Made by a program: the position numbers and the translations under genes
Part shown: in pieces, positions 19,581 to 27,527 of the stretch
Layout: every line of letters begins with the position of its first letter
Numbering within the stretch: the stretch's first letter is position 1
Virus record (IMG/VR): IMGVR_UViG_3300036719_003187
Span: 1 to 34,506 of that record
DNA from: a virus
Reading direction: 5' to 3' (one strand)
DNA: 34,506 nucleotides
The notes under the pieces: generated by a model
Seen by the model: the letters and a program-made list of their open reading frames with translations, nothing else
Database searches by the model: none
Told to the model about the DNA's origin: nothing

Positions 19581-19707
19581 TGGTGGAGTCAAAATGACCC
19601 CTTCAGGTTTCTTGCTTCCTTAAAGAGCAAGTGGTGCGGATGGGACTCTCTCCCGCCTGGTTTCCAATTTCCAGTCAAAGAATTGGTGGCGAGCCTGAGT
19701 TATTTGG
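19581..19707 (+). ncRNA. Structured non-coding stretch before the glycan operon
   Basis: About 127 nt without a credible ORF hold several hairpins: GGAGTCA/TGACCCC (19585-19601, one mismatch), CTTGCT/AGCAAG (19611-19631), GGGA/TCCC (19642-19654) and CTGG/CCAG (19657-19674). It ends at a strong terminator, as an sRNA would. Read on the minus strand, the part near 19632-19654 resembles a tRNA 3' end with CCGCACCA but a damaged T loop and no matching 5' half. No promoter is evident just upstream. Confidence 0.4.
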
Positions 19708-19734
19708 GGAGGTTGACAACAACCTCCTTTTTTT
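19708..19734 (+). terminator. Intrinsic terminator before the glycan operon
   Basis: GGAGGTTG (19708-19715) and CAACCTCC (19720-19727) form a perfect 8-bp stem with loop ACAA, followed by seven T residues. The TTGACA of the next promoter lies across its first arm and loop. Confidence 0.92.
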
Positions 19735-19741
19735 GTATGAT
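19713..19741 (+). promoter_or_regulatory. Sigma70-type promoter of the glycan operon, overlapping the terminator
   Basis: TTGACA (19713-19718), a 17-nt spacer and TATGAT (19736-19741). The start near 19748 leads to the ATG at 19767. Terminator and promoter share the same DNA, giving the operon its own start isolated from upstream RNA. Confidence 0.75.
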
Positions 19742-19766
19742 ATATAAAAAGAGTTTTAATTAATCT

Positions 19767-20819
19767 ATGAGTGATTATAAAAAAACAGCACTTGTATTGG
19801 GTGCTGGTGGTTTCATCGGAAGTCACATGGTTCGCAGACTGCGATCAGAAGGTTATTGGGTTCGTGGAGTAGATCTAAAATTTCCTGAATTTTCTCAAAG
19901 TGAGGCAAATGAATTTATTCAGGGAGATCTTCGTGATGTAACATTTGTTGAAAGAGTTATTGAATTCAAAGGATATCTGGGAAACTTTTATCATTTTGTG
20001 GCATCAAAATATATTGATACTTTTGATGAGATCTATCAATTTGCTGCTGATATGGGTGGAGCAGGATTTGTATTCACGGGGGAGAATGATGCTGACATTA
20101 TGCATAATTCCGTAACAGTTAATTTAAATGTTCTTGAGTCCCAACGTCAATTAAATGATTTTAAGGGAGTGAATAAAACCAAAATTTTCTATTCTGGATC
20201 TGCTTGTATGTATCCAGAACACAATCAACTTGATCCCGATAATCCAGATTGTCGTGAAGAAAGTGCTTATCCAGCTAATCCAGATAGTGAATATGGTTGG
20301 GAAAAACTTTTTTCAGAACGTCTTTATTTTGCCTACAATCGCAATTATAATATTCCTGTCCGTGTTGCCAGGTATCATAATATCTTTGGCCCCGAAGGAA
20401 CCTGGGAAGGTGGACGTGAAAAAGCTCCTGCAGCAATTTGTCGTAAAGTTGCATATCTTCCTAAAGAAGGTGGAGTAGTTGAGGTATGGGGTGATGGAAA
20501 ACAAACCCGATCATTCTTGTATATTGATGAGTGTATTGAAGCAACTCGTCGTATGATGGAATCTGATTTCATCGGTCCAGTTAATATTGGTTCAGAGGAA
20601 ATGGTAACTATCAACCAACTTGTAAAAACTGCTGCAAAAGTTGCTGGTAAAGATGTAACCAAAGTGTATAAACTTAATGCACCCCTTGGAGTTCGTGGAC
20701 GCAACTCTAATAACGATTTAATTCGTGAGAAATTGGGGTGGGATTATTCGCAAAGTCTTGAAGAAGGAATTCGTAAGACTTATGATTGGATATTGCAACA
20801 AATTTCAAGAAAAGTATGA
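19767..20819 (+). CDS. GDP-mannose 3,5-epimerase-like NAD-dependent epimerase
   Basis: The 350-aa extended SDR protein has GAGGFIG (residues 12-18) for NAD, SGSACMYPE with C147, YGWEK (Y176, K180) and GGREKAPAA with K219. This is the Cys/Lys acid-base pair plus Tyr-Lys set known in plant GDP-mannose 3,5-epimerase. The long conserved run around RYHNIFGP, GTWEGGREKAPAAICRK and WGDGKQTRSF also matches that family best. That enzyme turns GDP-D-mannose into GDP-L-galactose and GDP-L-gulose. It is the first gene of the glycan operon and overlaps the next start by 4 nt. Other nucleotide-sugar epimerases remain possible, since an insertion near 60-85 is unusual. Confidence 0.8.
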   Translation: MSDYKKTALVLGAGGFIGSHMVRRLRSEGYWVRGVDLKFPEFSQSEANEFIQGDLRDVTFVERVIEFKGYLGNFYHFVASKYIDTFDEIYQFAADMGGAGFVFTGENDADIMHNSVTVNLNVLESQRQLNDFKGVNKTKIFYSGSACMYPEHNQLDPDNPDCREESAYPANPDSEYGWEKLFSERLYFAYNRNYNIPVRVARYHNIFGPEGTWEGGREKAPAAICRKVAYLPKEGGVVEVWGDGKQTRSFLYIDECIEATRRMMESDFIGPVNIGSEEMVTINQLVKTAAKVAGKDVTKVYKLNAPLGVRGRNSNNDLIREKLGWDYSQSLEEGIRKTYDWILQQISRKV

Positions 20820-21733
20820 ATAATTTAATTATTACAAATTCTTCTGGACTTTTTAGTACTTTACTTGGATTTTTTTTCTGGGTTTATTTATTTGAAAATA
20901 ATAATTTTGATATTGATTTAAATTTTCATACTAGAAATAAAAGTGGTCCTAACGAAAAAAAATATTATTTTGCAGAAATTGTTGAGTCTAACTTATTTCC
21001 AAAGAAACTATTGTTTGAAGAAAATATTTTTTTGAATATATTTAAAGAGAATAAATTTTTAGTTAAAGATCATAATCTAGACGATTTTTTATTTACACAT
21101 TTATATCCATCTGATATTAAAGAATTTGATGAGTATGTTCCAGAATGTTTAAAAGTTTATAGGGGTAGGGGATTTTATAGTGATCAATATGAAAATAAAG
21201 AAATAATAGATCAAATTAGAAAATGTTATTATCAAGGATGGAAAGTTTTTGAACTTACTGACGAACTAAAAAAAATTTCAATTGAAGAAGAAAAACTTAT
21301 ATCTTCAAATACTTTATGTGTTATGCTTAGAACTTCCTTGCATTATGATGGGTATGGGCATAATTCTGAAAAAATTTTAGAATCTGCTGTTAGGCAAGTC
21401 TCTAGTGTAATAGACGATTATGATAAAGTATTAATCACAACTCAAGTTCAACCTTTTTATAATAGATTTAAACAAGTTTTTGGTAATAAGTGTGTTTCTC
21501 CAGAGAGACCAAAAAGATTATCAAGTGATATGGATTGGATTGGTGTCAGTGATTCTATGAGTGATGATGATTATATTGAAGAATTAAAATATTGTTTATT
21601 GGATGTAATTCTTTCTAGTAAATGTAATCATATTATTGGTTCAAGTAGTAATATGTTTTTAGGTGCTTTATCTATGAATCCAAATATTGATTATAGTTTA
21701 ATAACAGATCTTTCTAATTTTAATGGATTATGA
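20816..21733 (+). CDS. Putative glycosyltransferase (fucosyltransferase-like GT-B C-terminal half)
   Basis: The 305-aa protein begins MNNLIITNSSGLFS. Its C-terminal half has LCVMLRTSLHYDGYGHN, then YDKVLITTQVQPFYNRFKQVFG and finally CNHIIGSSSNMFLGALSMNP. The order, an Arg-Thr/His segment, a strand with a date-like 'TTQVQP', and a Ser-rich IGSSSNM loop, is reminiscent of the donor-binding half of NodZ/GT23-type fucosyltransferases, but identity is too low to be sure. It is very A/T-rich, unlike the epimerase before it, and overlaps genes on both sides. Called a glycosyltransferase mainly by pattern and context. Confidence 0.45.
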   Translation: MNNLIITNSSGLFSTLLGFFFWVYLFENNNFDIDLNFHTRNKSGPNEKKYYFAEIVESNLFPKKLLFEENIFLNIFKENKFLVKDHNLDDFLFTHLYPSDIKEFDEYVPECLKVYRGRGFYSDQYENKEIIDQIRKCYYQGWKVFELTDELKKISIEEEKLISSNTLCVMLRTSLHYDGYGHNSEKILESAVRQVSSVIDDYDKVLITTQVQPFYNRFKQVFGNKCVSPERPKRLSSDMDWIGVSDSMSDDDYIEELKYCLLDVILSSKCNHIIGSSSNMFLGALSMNPNIDYSLITDLSNFNGL

Positions 21734-22068
21734 GTAACATTTATGTTTTTGATTTAGATCATACTTTATGTGATACTAAAAAGGATGATAGTGGGAGATG
21801 GTTATATTTTGAATCTGTTCCATATTCTGATAGAATAGAAAAGGTAAATGAATTAAAAAATGAAGGGCACACAATTATAATAGAAACTGCAAGAGGAAGT
21901 GATTCAAAAATAAATTATTATGAAAAAACTTATAATCAATTAGTTTCTTGGGGGTTAAAATTTGATTTTCTTAGAACTGGAGTTAAGTTTTCTGCAAATT
22001 ATTATATTGACGATAAAGCATTAAATAGCGAGGATTTTTTTAATGGCAAGCATTCAATCACTGATTAA
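21730..22068 (+). CDS. HAD-family phosphatase
   Basis: The 112-aa protein has motif I FDLDHTLC with nucleophile D8 and D10, a TARGS segment as motif II (Thr then Arg), and YYIDDKALN as the DD motif. The size is that of small sugar- or amino-acid-phosphate phosphatases with no large cap, as found in capsule gene clusters. It overlaps the next gene by 26 nt, so the two are almost certainly made together. It may remove phosphate from an intermediate of the adjacent ligase-aminotransferase enzyme. Confidence 0.85.
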   Translation: MSNIYVFDLDHTLCDTKKDDSGRWLYFESVPYSDRIEKVNELKNEGHTIIIETARGSDSKINYYEKTYNQLVSWGLKFDFLRTGVKFSANYYIDDKALNSEDFFNGKHSITD

Positions 22069-24532
22069 AAAGTCTCCATCTTGGATTCAAAAAATTTATT
22101 ATAATACTGTTCCATTTTCTCAAAGATATGGAAAAGTTTTTACTGAAACTTATAATTTTCTCTTAGAAAGTGAAAAATGGAGTAGAGAAAAACTAGAACA
22201 ATATCAATTAGAAGAATTTAAAAAGTTAATAAATCATTGCTATACAAATGTCCCCTATTATAAAAAAGTTTTTGATGATAGAGGATTAACTCCAAATGAT
22301 TTTAACTCAATTTCTGATATAACTAAACTTCCATTTCTTACGAAGGATATTATTAGAGAAAATTCAAATGATTTAATTGCAAAAAATATGAAAGATCAGA
22401 AGTCCTATGAGTTCAGGACAAGTGGATCTACAGGAAAGAAATTGGTTTTTTATGCAACTGATGATGTTTATAAAAAAGAAGCTGCATTTGTTCTTCGTTC
22501 ATATGAAAAACATGGAGCTCATTTATATGACAAACCAAGTGTTTGGTTGAGAAGATATGTCCCTGTTGATAGAAATTCCGATCTTTGGTATTATGATTAT
22601 GAATTAAATCGTCTTTACATGTCTGCGTATCATCTAAATGATGATACTATAAAAGATTATATTTCTAAAATCAATTCTAAGAAATATCATACCCTTGTTG
22701 CATATCCTTCTAGTATTTACGTTCTTGCTTGTCTTTGCGAAAAGCACAAATTAAAATTGGATACAATTCAAAAAATTCATGTTTCTTCGGAAATGATGCT
22801 TCCCGAATGGAGAAAAAAAATTATAGAAGTTTTTGGAATAGTTCCAGTTGCTCATTATGGTGCGATTGAAAAAGTTTGTTTTATGCACCAATTAGAAGAT
22901 AGTGAAAAATATTATGAAAATCTACAATATGGTGTAACTGAGTATATTGATCAGGGTGATGGAACTCATACAATTGTGGGGACTGGGTTTCTTAATTACT
23001 ATATGCCATTTCTTAGATATAAGACTGAAGATAGTGTTGTATTAAATTCAAATCCTGGTGATTTTGATAAAGTTTCTAGTATTAATGGAAGAACAAGTGA
23101 TATCTTGATTGCTGAAGATGGTTCACAACTTCCAGGAGTTAATTTTTATAGTTGGATTGATAAAAAAGTTCCTGGAGTTTCTATGTTTCAAATTGTTCAG
23201 AAGAGTAGAAAAGATGTGACTTTTAGTTTTGTTGGTAGCAATCAGTATTCTGAAAAAACTATTTCTGAAATTAAAGAAGGTCTTACCTCTAGACTGGGTA
23301 ATCTTAATTTTACTATTACTAAGGTAAGAGAGATTAAAAGAAATGAGACCACTGGAAAAATTCGTTGTATTGTTAACAATATTTTGAGTTCTTATTCCTC
23401 AAAAGAATTATATGATAAACTCTATAATTTAAAAAAGCAAAATGGAACTCACTCCCCAAGTATTAATACTATCATAGAAAATATACCAGAAATTCAATGT
23501 AATATTGATGCTTGTTTTTTGAGCAATCCTTATGCAACTGATTTATTTCTAAAAAGATTTAATCAAGATTTAATTGTCCCAAATAATATTCGTAATTATC
23601 TTGAACTTTATCCACAACAAAATAAATTCGTATCCAAAAAGATTTCCGAATATATTGGTATTCCTTCTGAAAATATTTTAATAGGTAATGGGGCTATTGA
23701 AATTATTGAAAAGGTAATGAATAATATGGTAGGCAAGATTTTAATCGGTCTTCCAACATTTTCTTCTTATTATGAATTTAATAAAGATTGTGAAATTGTT
23801 AAGAGTGAAAAAAAATTAGATTCTGTAGAAAATGTAGTAAGTGAAGTTAGGAGAACTTCTTCCAATAATCTTCTTTTAGTTAATCCAAATAACCCAACAG
23901 GTCATTATATTATTAAAGAAGATTTAAAACATATTTTGTCACAATTAAAAGATTTGAATACTATTATTGTTGATGAAAGTTTTATTCATTTTGCAACAAA
24001 AGATAATCCAAATGATGATTCTATAGGAGAATTTGTTCTTGAATATCCAAATTTAGTTGTTATTAAAAGTATGTCAAAGGATTTTGGCATTGCTGGTATT
24101 AGGTGTGGATATGCTATAATGTCAAAGGAAAAGGTAAAACTTTTTATTGAAAAAGGTTTCCTTTGGAACTCTAATGGCATCTCTGAGTATTTCTTTAATT
24201 TACTTTCGGATAAATCTTTTATTGTAGAATATGAAAAAACTAGAATTAAGTTTTTAGAAGAGTTTGAAGAATTTTTTGAAGAACTTAATAAAATTAAAGA
24301 AATTCAAGTATATGAATCAAAAACAAATTTCTTTCTAATTGATCTTAAAACTAAAAAGTCTTTTGATTTTATGTGTTGGATGTTGATTGAAAAGGGAATT
24401 TATGTGAGATGTATGGATGATAAAATTGGAATGGGTATTGATAGTGATACTTTTGTTAGAATTGCTGGAAAGACCCGTGAAGAAAACAACTACATAATAC
24501 AGTCAATTAAAGAATTTATTGGTGAAGTATAA
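22043..24532 (+). CDS. Fusion of adenylate-forming ligase (CapK-like) and PLP-dependent aminotransferase (HisC/CobD-like)
   Basis: The 829-aa protein has two complete domains. Residues 1 to about 450 match CapK/phenylacetate-CoA-ligase-like adenylating enzymes: FRTSGSTGKK (124-133) binds ATP, HYGAIE lies at 271-276, and GRTSDIL (349-355) is the hinge motif. Residues about 470-829 match fold-type I aminotransferases: LSNPYA near 493, NPNNPTG (614-620), VDESF (643-647), and SMSKDFGIAGIRCGY with PLP lysine K679. HisC and threonine-phosphate decarboxylase (CobD) are the closest shapes. The ATG has GCGAGGA upstream. A combined activation and amino-transfer or decarboxylation step in making a glycan substituent is inferred. 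Confidence 0.85.
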   Translation: MASIQSLIKKSPSWIQKIYYNTVPFSQRYGKVFTETYNFLLESEKWSREKLEQYQLEEFKKLINHCYTNVPYYKKVFDDRGLTPNDFNSISDITKLPFLTKDIIRENSNDLIAKNMKDQKSYEFRTSGSTGKKLVFYATDDVYKKEAAFVLRSYEKHGAHLYDKPSVWLRRYVPVDRNSDLWYYDYELNRLYMSAYHLNDDTIKDYISKINSKKYHTLVAYPSSIYVLACLCEKHKLKLDTIQKIHVSSEMMLPEWRKKIIEVFGIVPVAHYGAIEKVCFMHQLEDSEKYYENLQYGVTEYIDQGDGTHTIVGTGFLNYYMPFLRYKTEDSVVLNSNPGDFDKVSSINGRTSDILIAEDGSQLPGVNFYSWIDKKVPGVSMFQIVQKSRKDVTFSFVGSNQYSEKTISEIKEGLTSRLGNLNFTITKVREIKRNETTGKIRCIVNNILSSYSSKELYDKLYNLKKQNGTHSPSINTIIENIPEIQCNIDACFLSNPYATDLFLKRFNQDLIVPNNIRNYLELYPQQNKFVSKKISEYIGIPSENILIGNGAIEIIEKVMNNMVGKILIGLPTFSSYYEFNKDCEIVKSEKKLDSVENVVSEVRRTSSNNLLLVNPNNPTGHYIIKEDLKHILSQLKDLNTIIVDESFIHFATKDNPNDDSIGEFVLEYPNLVVIKSMSKDFGIAGIRCGYAIMSKEKVKLFIEKGFLWNSNGISEYFFNLLSDKSFIVEYEKTRIKFLEEFEEFFEELNKIKEIQVYESKTNFFLIDLKTKKSFDFMCWMLIEKGIYVRCMDDKIGMGIDSDTFVRIAGKTREENNYIIQSIKEFIGEV

Positions 24533-24535
24533 TTT

Positions 24536-25783
24536 ATGAATATTAGTTTCATTGGATTGGGAAAACTTGGACTACCTCTTGCTTGTTGTTTAGCTAGATC
24601 TGGAAATAGAGTCCTTGGAATAGATAAAAACCCATATTTCATAAAAAAATTAAATAATAAAGAACTTCCTTTTTATGAACCAGATTTGAATAAATTTTTT
24701 ATTCATAGTGGAGATGTGGATCCTCATCCAAATTTTATGGGATTTACAGATTCATATGAAAATATTTTTAAAGATACTGATGCTACTGTGATTCTAGTTA
24801 ATACTCAAAGTGATGATGGTGGATATTCGTCTGCAATTGTAGAATCAGTATTGCAAGAATTTTCTGAAAATTTTAAAAATTCAAACAAAGATTATCATTT
24901 AATCGTTTTATCTTCTACAGTTCTCCCAGGTACTATTAAAAAATTAATTTCTCTTGTTGAAAAAGTATCTGGCAAAAAATATGAAAAAGATTTTGGATTT
25001 TCTTATGTCCCCGATTTTGTTAAACTGGGAAATGTTATTCATGATTTTAAAAACCCAGAATTTTTCTTGATAGGTGCAAATAATATTGAAGATATTATAC
25101 TTACAAAATCTATTTGGTATAAATTTCACGATAATAATCCACCATGCAAAATTTTAACTCTTGAGGAAGCTGAAGTAGCTAAAGTTTCTTTAAATGCTTT
25201 TATAGTTAATAAAATTTCATTTGCAAATTTTTTGGGTGAAGTTTGTGATGGCATGGAAAATGTGAATGTTCATAATATCACAAATGTAATAGGACTGGAT
25301 AAAAGAATCTCCCCTTATTTTTTTGGATACGGAACTCCTTATGGTGGGACTTGTTTTCCAAGAGATACTACTGCTTTTATTAAATTTTCTGAAGATAGAG
25401 GAAAATCGGCAAAACATTTAATTTTTGCTGAAGAAGTTAATCAGATGGTGTATAATAGTTTGTTTGAAAAAGTAAAATCTTATCAAAATATTGCTATTCT
25501 TGGTACATCGTTTAAACCAAACTCTCCAGTTACAATTGGTTCTCCTAGTGTAACCTTAATCAACTATCTTGAAAATGCAAATAAAACAATTTATTGTCAT
25601 GATTTTCTTAAAGAAACTTTTGAAAACTTAAAATTATTTCAAGGTGTTGGAGTTACAACTTGCGATGAAGTGCAAGACTGTATTGATAAATCTGAAGTCG
25701 TTATTGTAATGCATCCGGATAAAAGATATAAGGATTTTAACTATTCTAATGTAAATGTTATAGACTATTGGGGAGTAATTTGA
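24536..25783 (+). CDS. UDP-glucose/GDP-mannose dehydrogenase family protein
   Basis: The 415-aa protein starts with GLGKLGLP (residues 7-14) for NAD. It has SSTVLPGT (126-133), EVAKVSLNAF with K216 and N220, and YGGTCFPRD with catalytic C273, then GTSFKPNSPVTIGSPS in the C-terminal UDP-sugar domain. Family members oxidise UDP-glucose to UDP-glucuronate (or UDP-ManNAc or GDP-mannose to their acids) in two NAD-dependent steps. The usual FxPKD is FPRD here, a modest change. It would supply an acidic sugar to the glycan. The specific substrate is not certain. Confidence 0.85.
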   Translation: MNISFIGLGKLGLPLACCLARSGNRVLGIDKNPYFIKKLNNKELPFYEPDLNKFFIHSGDVDPHPNFMGFTDSYENIFKDTDATVILVNTQSDDGGYSSAIVESVLQEFSENFKNSNKDYHLIVLSSTVLPGTIKKLISLVEKVSGKKYEKDFGFSYVPDFVKLGNVIHDFKNPEFFLIGANNIEDIILTKSIWYKFHDNNPPCKILTLEEAEVAKVSLNAFIVNKISFANFLGEVCDGMENVNVHNITNVIGLDKRISPYFFGYGTPYGGTCFPRDTTAFIKFSEDRGKSAKHLIFAEEVNQMVYNSLFEKVKSYQNIAILGTSFKPNSPVTIGSPSVTLINYLENANKTIYCHDFLKETFENLKLFQGVGVTTCDEVQDCIDKSEVVIVMHPDKRYKDFNYSNVNVIDYWGVI

Positions 25784-25786
25784 ATC

Positions 25787-26677
25787 ATGGCAAAGAAAAA
25801 ATTTAAACTAATTGATAATTGTTTTTCCTGGGTTGGTAAAGGACAGCACGGAGAAAATTTGGGTGGAGCTACTCCTAATAGAGTTCCCAAATATATTGAG
25901 TGGGTTCATGAAGGATACGGTAATCACCAATCTACTTTTAACAATCTGACCAAAAAAGATAAAACATTCTATACTGAGGATTTAATCCTTCTTGGACTTG
26001 AAGATAATAAAAGTGCTAAGAAGTATGGGTATCTATTTGAACCAAAGTGGTACAATAAAACTGCAGTATACATCAAAAATAATCCTGATAAATTTGTGGA
26101 GCATTATGATGCTATTTTTACTCATGATCAAGAATTAATAGATATTAACCCAGATGTTTTCAAATTTGCTTATGGTCAGGGATCTATCATTGAAGAAGTT
26201 GGCATTTTTGATAAAACAAAATTAGTTTCTTCTATTTTATCTGATAAAGCAATGTCTAATGGGCATAAACTTAGAATTGAAATTGGTAAACAACTAGAAG
26301 AAAGTGGACAAGTTGATTGTTTTGGAAAATTGCATAACAAGTTTCTTGATAAAAAAATTATAGGAATGAAGGATTATATGTTTTCATTTGCTTTTGAAAA
26401 TGATGTTTATCCTCATTATTTTACAGAAAAACTTCTTGATTGTTTTTTGACAGGAACAATTCCAATTTATTTGGGAGATCCAGAAATTGGAAAGTTTTAT
26501 AATATTGATGGAATTATTCAAATTGATTATAAAGATGGTGGAATTGAATTTAATTCTGAATGTTTAACTGAAGAATTTTATAAAGATAGACTTGATGCAG
26601 TAAAAGATAATTTTGAAAGAGTTGTGGATCGGCAAAGTGTTGAAGATTATATCTATCTAAATTATTTTAACGATTAA
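25787..26677 (+). CDS. GT10-family (alpha-1,3-type) fucosyltransferase-like protein
   Basis: The 296-aa protein has the GT10 signature in its C-terminal half: DYMFSFAFEN (residues 196-205), YFTEK (211-215) and LTGTIPIYLG (221-230). It matches the donor-site pattern with the conserved FEN, TEK and P-Y/V-x-G. There is no signal or membrane segment, so it acts in the host cytoplasm, as bacterial GT10 enzymes do. GT10 enzymes transfer L-fucose from GDP-fucose; with a GDP-mannose 3,5-epimerase-like gene in the operon, GDP-L-galactose is a possible donor. GGGGAG precedes the ATG. Confidence 0.85.
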   Translation: MAKKKFKLIDNCFSWVGKGQHGENLGGATPNRVPKYIEWVHEGYGNHQSTFNNLTKKDKTFYTEDLILLGLEDNKSAKKYGYLFEPKWYNKTAVYIKNNPDKFVEHYDAIFTHDQELIDINPDVFKFAYGQGSIIEEVGIFDKTKLVSSILSDKAMSNGHKLRIEIGKQLEESGQVDCFGKLHNKFLDKKIIGMKDYMFSFAFENDVYPHYFTEKLLDCFLTGTIPIYLGDPEIGKFYNIDGIIQIDYKDGGIEFNSECLTEEFYKDRLDAVKDNFERVVDRQSVEDYIYLNYFND

Positions 26678-26684
26678 GATTGAT

Positions 26685-27527
26685 ATGATAGGAATGAATT
26701 CTTTGGGTAAAAATGGTAGAATTGGAAATCAACTTTTTCAATATGCAGCACTAATAGGTATTGCAAAAAATCGTGGATTTGATTTTTGTATTCCTGACCA
26801 TTCTCAAATAAAAGTTTTTGAAGATAGTTCTGGAAGATCTGAATATCATCAATTACAAAAATGTTTTAAACTTTCATATCTCAATGGTAGATATGGATAT
26901 ATTGATGGTGATATTGTTGAATTGAATCAGCACCATTTTTGTAAAGAATTATTTGACGAATGTCCAGATAATGTAACTCTTCATGGACATTTTGAAAGTT
27001 ATAAGTATTTTGAAAATGTTCATCAAGAACTTAAAAAAGACTTAGAATTTCATGAAAATATAAAAGAAGAATCTGAAAAATTTCATAAAAAAAATAATCT
27101 AGAAAATCCTGTTGCAATTATTATACGACGTGGAGACTTTCTTTTATATCCAAATTGTCATCCTGTGTGCGATTCTCAATACTATGAAAAATGTATGAAT
27201 CATTTTGAAAATGATAGACAATATGTAATCATTTCGGATGACATTGAATGGTGTAAAAACCAAAATATTTTTTCTGGTAATAATTTCTATTTTGTGGATA
27301 AGACTCCCAATAAACTTATGAAAGCACATTATGATATGTGTATCGGTTCTATTTGTGATCATTTTATTATTTCAAATAGCACTTTTGCTTGGTGGATTTC
27401 TTGGCTTGGGTCAAATCAAAATAAACAAGTTTACATGCCAGATCCTTGGTTTGGTGCAACTTATAATGAATGGATTACTGACGGATATTATTCAACATAT
27501 AGCATTAAAATTGGGAGGAAAATTTAA
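26685..27527 (+). CDS. GT11-family (alpha-1,2-type) fucosyltransferase-like protein, copy 1, altered HxRR motif
   Basis: The 280-aa protein has NGRIGNQLFQYAAL (residues 10-23), IIIRRGD (145-151) and SNSTFAWWISWLG. These are the three GT11 motifs. The family His in H-x-R-R-G-D is Ile here (I146), while both paralogs at 27528 and 30022 keep it. The GNQLFQYA start and C-terminal WW motif are otherwise intact. A GGGAGGAAA ribosome binding site at its 3' end serves the next copy. Loss of the His may reduce activity or change the donor, and it could also be neutral. Confidence 0.85.
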   Translation: MIGMNSLGKNGRIGNQLFQYAALIGIAKNRGFDFCIPDHSQIKVFEDSSGRSEYHQLQKCFKLSYLNGRYGYIDGDIVELNQHHFCKELFDECPDNVTLHGHFESYKYFENVHQELKKDLEFHENIKEESEKFHKKNNLENPVAIIIRRGDFLLYPNCHPVCDSQYYEKCMNHFENDRQYVIISDDIEWCKNQNIFSGNNFYFVDKTPNKLMKAHYDMCIGSICDHFIISNSTFAWWISWLGSNQNKQVYMPDPWFGATYNEWITDGYYSTYSIKIGRKI

